From Cladorrhinum sp. PSN259 (lineage: Eukaryota > Ascomycota > Sordariomycetes > Sordariales > Podosporaceae), in the NCBI GenBank assembly GCA_033725935.1, contig MU867061.1:310001-374000 (forward strand): a stretch of 64,000 nt of DNA. The letters run 5' to 3'. The notes beneath the pieces are model-generated. The model made no database searches. It was not told the origin of the DNA and was given only the letters and a program-made list of their open reading frames with translations. Positions 54,948 through 64,000 of the stretch are shown piece by piece (positions within the stretch are counted from its first letter, which is position 1; each line of letters begins with the position of its first letter). A program made the translations under genes and the position numbers.

Positions 54948-55249
54948 AAATTTAATGCTTGAACGTTTGTTAGCTCGGTACATGCCCCATAAAACGAAGA
55001 ACAGAAACAAGGTATGGAAGCCAAGAAAAGATGCAAACCAGAAAGGTATTAGATACCTATCATATAGGTCCGGGATATCCAATTCGCGTAGAAAAAAGTC
55101 AGGAATGCATTAGCAGAAGCCGAATATGCGTAGAAAGGAGTTAGGGATGCATTAATAGAAGCTGAACGGGCGTATAAATAAGAGAAATAGGCATAGGAAA
55201 GTGTGAATTGGGCGTGTACCGCGCTAACAAACGTTCAAGCATTAGATTG
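54948..55249 (+). mobile_element. Non-autonomous TA-target DNA transposon (MITE), copy 4, shortest
   Basis: Starts AAATTTAATGCTTGAACG (two changes from the family end) and ends GCATTAGATTG, with TA at 54946-54947 and 55250-55251. It has about two units of the 42-bp repeat. It inserted 57 bases past the end of the tRNA-Tyr gene. Confidence 0.88.
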
Positions 55250-55251
55250 TA

Positions 55252-56356
55252 TTTATGTCTCAATAACAAACATCAAACCACTATTTTTCACTTGAAGTAT
55301 TCCGATAGACCCTTTTCTCATTTCATTCCGAAATTGAAAATTGAGATTCTGGTCTTGCATGACAGTTTTTTACGCAATCAATTATCCTCCATGGTAGATC
55401 TTAAAGGAGGTGGCAATTTGCTGTTACATCCAAATCCTGGAAAATAGTCTGAGGGCAGGTTAGAATATGTTGCCGCCCAGGCTGCATTTTAAAGACTTCA
55501 ACACGACGTCAACTGCACACTGAATCCTGTGTGAGGTTACATTGGTGCATGGTCAGAGATGGAATAAGGAATGTAAGAGTCACGGGTGGTCCCGTGAACG
55601 TGGCTGGGGTTTTGGGCGATGTTGCCACAAAGAGGGTTTGTTTGCTCTACTACTTGATGCATTCCCATGCACTCCATCGCCGGGGAAACAAAACAGCAAG
55701 GGTCTCTAAATCGGCCATCGCAGGTAACGTGAGCAGAAACAAACAGCATACCTATTAAATGGCTGCCTTGATGAACACGCAATCCTCCAGGAAAAGGAAT
55801 AAAGCCAAATCCTTTTCAATCCGAAATCCCACAAAAGGAAAAGCTGGCTGATGAAGCACCTCGTACCACCACGGAGCTTAAGTTAATCCGCCAGGAGAAG
55901 GGGTTACGAATTGCCTCCTCTGGGGCGTCATGATTACGATGCACGCGTTTTTATTCGTCCAATACCAAAGTTTGGCGATAAAATTCGAGCTTATTTCACT
56001 GAGCCATTGCCAAAACGGGCTTATGTCAGAGCTTTACCTTGGATGATATTGGGGCCTGTGAGATTGTTTCACGACCCAGTCTGTATCACAATCTGATTGT
56101 TTGACTCCCGTGACGATGGTCCGGAGGACTGTAAAACAGCTTCCATCTCAAGGATCTTTACCAGTATGCCATGTCATGATGGTATCAGAAGAGGATTGAT
56201 GTTTAGTGAGCTTGGCTATTAATATCATTCTCCTCATCAAGATATATCAACCCTCTTCCCACCAAACTTGGACCAGTTCTACCACAGGGCAACACAGCAT
56301 TACGAAGCATCGAGATCATTCACACACCCACAAGTGTCTCAAACAACAAATCACAA
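55252..56356. other. Intergenic, no gene seen
   Basis: About 1.1 kb before the iminopeptidase-like gene. Frames of 60-80 codons lack motifs. Confidence 0.5.
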
Positions 56357-57346
56357 ATGATGGACTCCATCATCCCCGCCCCCGGCCAAAACCGTCCCTA
56401 CCCGCCCCCAACCCGCACCGGCACGGTCCTCTTCCGCATCCCGGGCAATATCTCCCCCTCCAGCGAACTCTCCGAAACCTTTTACTTAATCTGGGGCAAC
56501 CTCTCGCCCAAGAAAACCCCCCTCGTCTGTCTCCACGGCGGTCCAGGCATTCCCCACGACTACCTCCTCCCCATCTCCCTCATCAACACAGACTACGGCG
56601 TCCCCGTTCTCATGTACGACCAAATCGGCTGCGGCAGAAGCACGCACTTCGCCAACAAGCCCCTCGACACCTCCTTCTGGACTCCCGCACTCTTCATGGC
56701 CGAGCTGGACAATCTCATCCGCAGCTTGGGAATAACGAGCTACGACCTGCTGGGACACAGCTGGGGCGGGATGCTGGCCGCCGAGTTCGCTTTGGCGCAG
56801 CCGGCCGGCTTGAGGAAGCTGATCATCTGCGACGCGCCCTCCGACATGAGGACGTACGTGGGCGTCGCCGAGGAGCTGCGGGCGATGCTGCCGCTTGAAG
56901 TGCGGACCGTCCTCACCAGTAACCTGCACTACAAGGAGAGCCCGGAGTACCAGGCTGCCATGCTCGAGTTCTACCAGAGGCACCTCTGTCGCGTCGAGGG
57001 GAGCTTTCCGGCCGAGCTGATGAGGAGCCTGGCGGGCATGGCCGAGGACAACACGTCGTACATGACCATGAACGGGCCCAGCGAGTTTCACGTCAACGGC
57101 GTGCTGAAGGACTGGAGCGTCGTGGGGCGGCTGAGCGGGATCACGGAGAGAACGGTTCCGGGAGGGGTCCTGTTGATTAACGGGCAGTTTGACGAGGCTC
57201 AGGATGCCTGCGTGCTGCCTTACTTTACCAGGGTCAAAGCGAGGGTGAAGTGGGTGCAGTTTGCGCTGAGCTCGCATATGCCGCAGCTGGAGGAGACGGA
57301 GAAGTTTGTTAGGGTCGTTGGGGCGTTTTTGAGTACTCACAGTTAG
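56357..57346 (+). CDS. Proline iminopeptidase-like alpha/beta hydrolase (peptidase S33)
   Basis: A single exon of 329 residues; a second ATG follows the first directly. The family hallmarks are all present: LVCLHGGPGIPHDYL (oxyanion HGGPG), LMYDQIGCGRS, LLGHSWGGMLAAEFAL (nucleophile Ser in GHSWGG), LLINGQFDEAQD (Asp) and ALSSHMPQLEETEKF (His). It probably releases N-terminal proline or hydrolyses amino-acid amides in the cytosol; fungal members with this sequence pattern are annotated as either. No signal peptide. Length usual. Confidence 0.9.
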   Translation: MMDSIIPAPGQNRPYPPPTRTGTVLFRIPGNISPSSELSETFYLIWGNLSPKKTPLVCLHGGPGIPHDYLLPISLINTDYGVPVLMYDQIGCGRSTHFANKPLDTSFWTPALFMAELDNLIRSLGITSYDLLGHSWGGMLAAEFALAQPAGLRKLIICDAPSDMRTYVGVAEELRAMLPLEVRTVLTSNLHYKESPEYQAAMLEFYQRHLCRVEGSFPAELMRSLAGMAEDNTSYMTMNGPSEFHVNGVLKDWSVVGRLSGITERTVPGGVLLINGQFDEAQDACVLPYFTRVKARVKWVQFALSSHMPQLEETEKFVRVVGAFLSTHS

Positions 57347-60300
57347 GGGGCTGTGATGAGTAGGCAAAGGGATGTTGGTGAATATGTATATGGCGGTATG
57401 GCGTAGTCTCGGATGTTCTTTTGTTCGATCTATATTTTTCTTTCTCTTTCAATTTTGAGGCTCTCTCTGACCTCTCTAACCAGTTCCTTGTGTTTCAATG
57501 TTGAGTAGGTACACGTATTAGACCATAACAATACAAATCAGTAGATATCCCCACCGGAAACTGTTGAAATCTTTTCATCGTTGATGTGCTTGTTTTCAAC
57601 TAGATAGCCCATTCTGAGCCTTGAGACATATGTTCAGTGGCGATACCACTTCTCATCAGGAACAAACCCGGAGACAGGTAAACTCGGGCTCCGGTTACTC
57701 TAACTAAGAGCTCTTGTGGAACGTAACCTTTGCACTCTTTTCGGATTGATATTAGGCCTTAATGAACCCTACGAGGATGTACTTGAATCTTTCCTCATTA
57801 GCATTCAAACCTTTGAAAGTCCCCCAAAATTGTCCTCTCTTTTCGAGTTGGCTTCACGTACGGCCTGCATTGTACTGTACCTACGCAGGGGCAATCAAGG
57901 CAGATGCGAACACTGATATTCAACTATGCAAAAGGTTCTTCATTTGATGCCTGACATATGTTTGTGTCACAACGATTGTTAGCACCTACATGTCAGTATG
58001 TAGGTCTTGAGGACCAGACCTAGGTGAGATTCTGAGCAACCTCCTCCAAAGTCCAGGCGGAATGTCGTACGAGATTTCTGCTTGCAAACATGTTTGTGGC
58101 GACGGGAAGGATTTGTTTTTTCTCAACCGAGAGACCCAGGGGACGGCCCTCGTCTATATCCGTCCTCGTTCTGACTACATTCCATCTTGAACCGAGCATG
58201 TGATTGCAGATTCTTTTGCTTTTCGGGTGTGGAATATCTTTGAGGAAATATGATGTCTTCTACAACACCATAATAACAGAGGCATCACACAGTACTGCCT
58301 TGCACTGGCATCCCAAGTGGTCAATATATTTGTTTCGCTATACCCCCTATATTGTACAGGTTATAATATCTCGTATTTCGAACTTCCAATGCATGCACAG
58401 CACAAAAACCCAGCTCAAGGATTGGACCCGTATTCACAGGATTATGTCTCAGAAAAAACTGCCTTGGTAGTGACGAACAGCCGGAAAATGTTGATATCAG
58501 ACCCACTGTTGCCAATTGCTAGCTTATCGTGAAGTTTTGATTTCTACAGATATCATATCCCAACAACGGACCGATTCAAACAAAGATTGGTAACAGGTTA
58601 CCTATCTCCAACCCTGAGGGTATCATCCCGGTTGACGTTGATCGGGTAGGTATGTCTCTGATCCTCAGATGAGGTTATCATGAAGAAAACTTGCGTTATC
58701 TTTCGGATCAGTCGGCGGTGTTGGGCTTACAGGTACTTGTGCTCAACCATCGGAACTGGATCCAGCTGCGCCCAATGTCGGTGACACCTCCCGAGGATAT
58801 TCTGGCAGGCTGCAGCGGTGAGACGAGACCAACACGAGGCAGGCTTCATAGGCAGGGACTGTTGGCTAGCCATGCATAGAACAGAACCCAGCTGTCGGGA
58901 CCAGAGTCTTGAAGGTTCTCGGTCTGTCTCGGCCCCCTGCAATGCACTGCAAGCTGCAAGCTGCAAGCTGGGAAGCCTCAGATGTGCGCTTTCAGGCGGG
59001 GATGATCATCGGCGTCGGGTAGGCACTGGCCAACGCCACGTGCAGCAGCGATAAGAGGACTGCAAGGCTCGCTGGTGATGGGAAAGCTAGGGGGGAAATA
59101 CAATATTGATGAGTGACCCCCACGAATGATAACCAGCTCATCGACACCCATGTCGATGCCCATGCCTAGTGTGTATGCCCATAACGCCGTCATCTAGACG
59201 GTCAAGATTTTCTGCGCCGTTGGGAATGGTGAGGGAAAAGGCTCCGAAGGAACCTTTGGGCGTCACTATTGCCAATAAAGGCATGCGCCTAAATGATGGA
59301 AGATGGATTGCGGCAGAGAAGCAATCTGGAATTGGAAATCTCGGTCTCAACATCACGGCACTTGGGATGCCAGGGGCTGAGGGTGAGGGTTCAGGGTCGC
59401 ACAATTCCTCCTTGTGTTATGTGTTCTGCGAGTGTTTGGATGATTGGCATCCCATCAGCCATCACAATCCGTGATTCCTAAAGTCAAGCCCAGCCATGCT
59501 GCGGTTTGCACTGACCCGAAAGCGGCTGCCAGGCGCCGGCAAGCGATGAAGTCGTTGCCATAGTACGCCAGGAGAAGGCGCTATCGATGCGGTAGAAGCA
59601 ATTGCGGAAATTAACAGCGCATGCCACAGGGGTAAGATCAGTATTACTCCAAAGGGTTTACGCTGATTTTTGCAATCTAACTGGATCGGGTTGTAGTATG
59701 CCTCTTGTGGTTTAGCGGATCACCGCCAGGGGAAGCTCCCAGGAACCAGGGGAAGCGGCCCAGACCTTACCCACTCGCTGATTCACCAAGAAGCCGAAAG
59801 AATACGGAGAGGTATCCATACGCTAAATTTACACTTGCTTCCTTTTCGACAAAGATGGACAAGATGACAAGGCGCTAGAATTGAGAGCCAAAGACGAAGC
59901 CGCCGCCGTTTTACCATACCATCAACATCAATGCGTGCAATACTTCAAGGTTTGCTGGAAACGTGGCTTGGAATATTGGACCACTTGTGCAAGCTGTGTG
60001 GAATTTCACAAGCCCAGTGTCAGCTCCCCTGAGATTGCTTCATTACGCCCCCGGATCGCCGCTGAAGAAGTCTCCGGCCAAAAGAAGTACCCATCTTTAT
60101 GGAACCGTAGATCTCAGTGGGCCACCCCAAAAAAAAGTTGAAGAGACACGAGAGAGACCGAGACACGATCGTCGGCGGGGTAGGTGGATGGAGCCTGTCA
60201 GATTTTCAGATGGATTTTCGAGGTCCCGCCCGCAAAAAACAAAGCTTGAGAAAATACCAAACAGACAGGGCCGGGAGCCACGGTAGGAGCGTGTCCACGC

Positions 60301-60730
60301 CCATCACACAAACTGACAGGGCGTCCCTGCACGGCGATTGCCAGTGCATCCACCTGGTCCCACTCGCTTCTCAACCGATTGCTTTTTTGTCCGCCTCCAC
60401 TCTTCAGCTGCCCAGAAGGTCTCGAATGGCGTGTAACCATCCCTCATTGGGGCCCTGAGCGTAACGCTGTCCCCCTTCCAGGTTCATCCCACTTTTGTCT
60501 CGATATCCCCTCTTTGCAAGCGAGCAAGGGGAGCCAGCAACCTTTCCCTCCTTGTTTGTTTCGATCTCCACATCCGCTCGTTTTTTGCCTTCTCACGATA
60601 TACCATCACCAACCACCACGAAAAAAAAGTTGATCCTAATATTGTCAAACTTGTAATTCCTAATTCCCCAGTCACAACCCCAAAAAAGGTGTCTAGCTTT
60701 TAGAGCCCAACTCGGGGCAGACAGCTCCCA
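57347..60730. other. Large intergenic region, no gene supported
   Basis: About 3.4 kb between two plus-strand genes. Minus-strand frames at 59404-59138 and 59193-58978 look faintly coding but lack motifs and starts. A GCAAGCT-type triplication sits near 58950. The last few hundred bases, pyrimidine-rich from about 60350, are probably the leader of the GH16 gene. Confidence 0.45.
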
Positions 60731-62232
60731 ATGGACTCCAGTCAATCCTACTACGGCCGGCAGCAGCCAGGCGTTTCGGTCGACTCAAGCATGGCACCAA
60801 CACCTCAACGACCGGGCTCACCAAGCGCCGATTCGGGGCGAAACCCATTCGGCGACGGCGTCGAATCTCAAGCAGCATCACAAAGGGCCGCAAACCCCTT
60901 CTCGAGCCCCTCGGCCTCGCGCCCTCCCAGCAGTTTCGATACCTCCTCAGCAGGCGGACCCCGATATGAGGGACAGCGCTTCTTCCACTCGCGAAGAGTC
61001 CGCAAGGGAGAGGTAGAAAAGCCCTGGACCAAGAACGTCGACCCAAAGGAGAAGTGGGTGACAATCCTGCCCATCATTGGTATCGTAATTGGCCTGGGTA
61101 TCTCTGGATTCCTGGTGTGGGATGGCCTGCGCAGCGTCGTCAAGCACAAGTACTGCTTGGTTCTCGAGGAGAACTGGGACAACGGTGTCGACCCCAACAT
61201 CTGGTTGAAGGAAGTCCAAGTCGGTGGTTATGGGTAAGCGGAAAAGTTTCCTTCCAGATGTGCCGTATTGAAGCTAACAATGAGAACCATAGCAACGGCC
61301 ATTTTGATAGAACTACCGGAGACGACACCAACATTTTTGTTGAGAACGGCAATCTCGTCATCAGGGCAACTCTCGAGGACGATTCTCGGATACTTCAAAA
61401 CTACACTATCGATCTTTTGAAGGACAAGACTTGCACGGCCGACGACTACAAGGCCTGCAGAGCCGTCACCAACATTGAGCCTGGTAACTCCAGTATCGTG
61501 CCTCCGGTCTTGTCTGGGCGCATGAACAGCAAGCCCGGCGCAAGCATCAAGTATGGTCGCGTCGAGGTCACTGCCAAGCTCCCCGAGGGTGATTGGCTTT
61601 GGCCCGCCATCTGGATGATGCCCGTCGACGGCGAAAAGTACGGACCATGGCCGGCATCTGGTGAGATCGACATTGTCGAGTCTCGGGGTAACAACTACAC
61701 CTATCCTCAGGGCGGCAACAACATCATGTCCTCGGCCCTCCACTGGGGCCCCGACCCCGCCAACGATGCCTGGTGGCGCACCAACGTCAAGCGCGCCGCC
61801 CTGCACACCACTTACTCGGCCGGCTTCAACACTTTTGGCCTCGAGTGGTCGCAAAAGTATCTCTTCACCTACGTCAACTCGCGTCTGCTTCAGGTCCTGT
61901 ACACCAACTTTGACAAGCCTCTCTGGAGCCGCGGCAACTTCCCCAACGCTGATGGCAACGGTACCTTCTACAAGGATATCTGGAGCGGCACTGGGCGCTA
62001 CAACACTCCATTTGATGAGCACTTTTACCTCATCCTCAATCTGGCTGTTGGTTCCACCAATGGCTGGTTCGAGGACGGCATCAACGCCAAGCCGTGGTTG
62101 GACGGCGCCGTCGGTGCCAAAAAGGATTTTTGGAAGGCAAAGGATTCGTGGCTCCCCACGTGGACTCAACCGCAGATGGAGGTCGAGAAGGTCATGATGT
62201 GGCAGCAGTGTGATGGTAATGAGGATCTTTAG
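60731..62232 (+). CDS. Membrane-anchored GH16 beta-glucanase-like enzyme
   Basis: Exons 60731-61233 and 61293-62232 give 480 residues. Residues 1-105 are Ser/Pro/Gln-rich and cytosolic; one membrane helix follows (ILPIIGIVIGLGISGFLVW), so the catalytic domain faces the cell exterior or secretory lumen (type II). The GH16 fold shows RVEVTAKLPEGDWLWPAIWM, the catalytic SGEIDIVESRG with both glutamates (ExDxxE), LHWGPDP, FGLEWSQKYLFTYV and FYLILNLAVGSTNGWF. GH16 enzymes of this type act on beta-1,3 or mixed-linkage glucans, and membrane-anchored fungal ones are linked to wall building. It lacks the C-terminal features of Kre6/Skn1. Substrate not certain. Confidence 0.9.
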
Positions 62233-64000
62233 AGAACAAATGTTTTGTGTGGGAAAACGCCGGTGTTTGGAATAAATTGGAATTCTTTTTTGGGGACGGA
62301 TTGGTTTCTTGGGTACATTTTTCTCTCATATCCTTTTTTCATTTTTTCGTATATCTACTCTGCTTGGATATAGAGATTTCTGAGATAATCATGCACACAC
62401 ACACACGAATAAATCTGGGACGATGAAGTGAGTGAGCATGGATGGATTGGATGGATGCCAGTTTAGCGAGCGCTTTTTTACTTTTTTTTTTTGGTTTTAC
62501 GGATTTAATTGGATGTACCATGAATACGCAGAGAAACCTTATTTTTACGATCCATTGACTTGACTTTTGACATTGACATTGACACTGACTTTATTGACAT
62601 TCAAAAATATGAGGCTATCCAAGCCATTTACTTGATCGGTTTCCCAGCGCCACATCTGAATGGTGCATCATGATGCTGTGCTACCACGCCCTCATCTCAC
62701 ATTTTGGACGACGACATGAACATGCTCAAGGTATGATGAGTTGTACACCGATGGATTGGCCTGGCCATTGTATATCACGACAGACCGCCAGATTAAGACG
62801 ATTTTGTTTTTTTGGCTTACACCGGAGATAATTGAAAGATAATTGACCCTGGCTTTTAATGATAGGTTCTGCGTTGTTTGTTTGGTGGGGTTATTTTGAT
62901 GATGTGTTTTTTTGTGGTGATTGTTATCTTTTGCCATTTCAGCAATTTTTATCTGTATCTAGTTGTAAGTGAGTTAATCCTTGGAAAAAAAAAAAAAAAA
63001 AAAAGGAAGAAAAAAGAACAAAAAGATCGGATGTTGCCCTGCTGCTGCCCCCTGCTCCTCCTCCCTCAGCCCTGGACGGACCTGCACGACCCGGTCCAAC
63101 AAAAATTAAAAAAATTGACATGGCAAGTTCCTTCCTTCACAGGGAATAAACTGTTCAGGGGTTTTTTTTTATTTTCTTTCGTTTGGGAACCCGGGAAAAA
63201 AAAATTCCCTGGATGGGGATCAATTCATCATCATCATCATCATCATCACGAAAAATGGTTGGTAGATAGGGGGGTCCAGGTCCATTACGTTAGTGTACTT
63301 TATCTGTCACCGCATGCATGGATCTTCTAGTGTACGGATCTGTCTTTGTGGGATATCCGAATTTTTTTTTTGGATTGTATGTACATGTACCAGTTAGGTA
63401 AAGTTTGGCAAAACCCGTCGATCTATCTATCTATCATGACGGGATGCGCCCTTGTCAAAGTTCAAGCTTTGTTTTACCCACCCACCAACAAAGTGTCAGA
63501 ATGGCGGAACCGGAAACGTGGAACCAAGGGCAAGGCAAGGCAAAGTCTAAGTCTAATACTGTAAACCAACTGGAAGTCAAGGTTTGTGATGGGGCGAACG
63601 GTACTTTTGGTTTGGAAACACTCTAAACATTTTAAACAACAAAGAGTCAAACTCAAACAATCGAGTGGGGATTCTTTTTTTTTTTTGGAGGGGGAGGGGG
63701 AGAGGGGGGGGGGGGGGACTTGCAAACTTTCAGCTTTTGGGACCGCCGAGAATTAAAGATTTTTTATTGTTAAAGTTGTCAATAATAGAAGGTGTCCGGA
63801 CGGGGCCGAAACCCTTTTTTGTGTGGATTTGACAGCTTTTGCTTTCTCTGTGGATTGAGTTCTAAGAAGGAGGGGGAACCTTGATGGATTTTATCCACTG
63901 TTTTCTTCCCTCTGGATAATAACCCCTCTGGACTCCTCCTCCTCCACCTGCGCCGCGGCCTGAGGCATTTGGATTGTACAAAAATACAGTGAACACAACA
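62233..64000. other. Non-coding, rich in simple repeats
   Basis: Holds a poly-A run at about 62983-63003, an (ATC)n tract at 63227-63249, an ATCT tract near 63420 and a poly-G run near 63700-63718. No gene is supported on either strand to the window's end. Confidence 0.55.
63227..63249. repeat. (ATC)n microsatellite
   Basis: About eight uninterrupted ATC/CAT units. Confidence 0.85.

Noticed and set aside
56486..57367. 293-codon minus-strand frame opposite the iminopeptidase-like gene
   Set aside because: Shadow of a GC-rich gene with an intact catalytic triad on the plus strand.
58978..59404. Minus-strand frames between the iminopeptidase and GH16 genes
   Set aside because: Short, overlapping and without motifs; no consistent gene model could be built.
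63224..63249. Run encoding poly-His in a plus-strand frame
   Set aside because: It is an (ATC)n microsatellite in a repeat-rich non-coding tail.

Overview
The window is nuclear DNA of a filamentous ascomycete, most likely a Sordariomycete. The signs are short GT-AG introns (about 40-100 bp, some with clear CTAAC or CTGAC branch points), a HET-domain protein, a fungal NLR-type N-terminal domain, a giant DUF3638 protein, fungal carbohydrate-active enzymes (CE15, GH2, GH16) and a tRNA-Tyr with a 15-nt intron. Species assignment is inference. There is one 10-N assembly gap at 1853-1862.

Layout. 1-3430 is a decayed edge: the 3' end of a rhodanese-domain gene, a flavin-monooxygenase-like scrap, an assembly gap bordered by poly-G and poly-C, a frameshifted monocarboxylate-type MFS transporter and a degenerate repeat. 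3677-6064 (-) encodes a protein with a transglutaminase-like Cys-His-Asp pattern. 7292-9433 (+) encodes a fungal NLR-type N-terminal domain joined to a Cdc42/Rho-like domain whose nucleotide-binding motifs are almost all mutated. 11158-12434 (-) is a BTB/POZ gene with one in-frame TAG, with an inverted fragment of a paralogue at 10473-10734. 14685-24917 (-) is one seven-exon gene for a 3287-residue DUF6606/DUF3638/DUF3645 protein. 27596-28297 encodes a PEBP-like protein. 28798-31405 is a graveyard holding an HNH-nuclease pseudogene and a coding remnant interrupted by a small DNA transposon. 32176-35694 (-) encodes a HET protein whose HET domain is split by a coiled-coil insertion of about 470 residues.

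The second half is more metabolic and secretory: deoxyribose-phosphate aldolase, a secreted cyanovirin-N homologue, a six-exon membrane protein, a divergent pair of a secreted glucuronoyl esterase (CE15) and a secreted GH2 glycosidase, a small secreted cysteine protein, a secreted alpha/beta hydrolase, a possible glycine-rich secreted protein, tRNA-Tyr, a proline-iminopeptidase-like hydrolase and a membrane-anchored GH16 glucanase-like enzyme.

Four copies of one non-autonomous DNA transposon (6626-6957, 13730-14107, 30728-31314, 54948-55249) share about 40-bp terminal inverted repeats, a TA target duplication and an internal 42-bp minisatellite whose unit number varies between copies.

The first 36 kb combines an NLR-type N-domain protein, a BTB protein with duplicated fragments, a giant P-loop protein and a HET protein among transposon debris. 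That resembles the fast-evolving loci that carry fungal allorecognition genes, but a functional link between these genes is only inferred. The most unusual items are the NLR-N/pseudo-Cdc42 fusion, the coiled-coil-split HET protein and the minisatellite-bearing transposon family.
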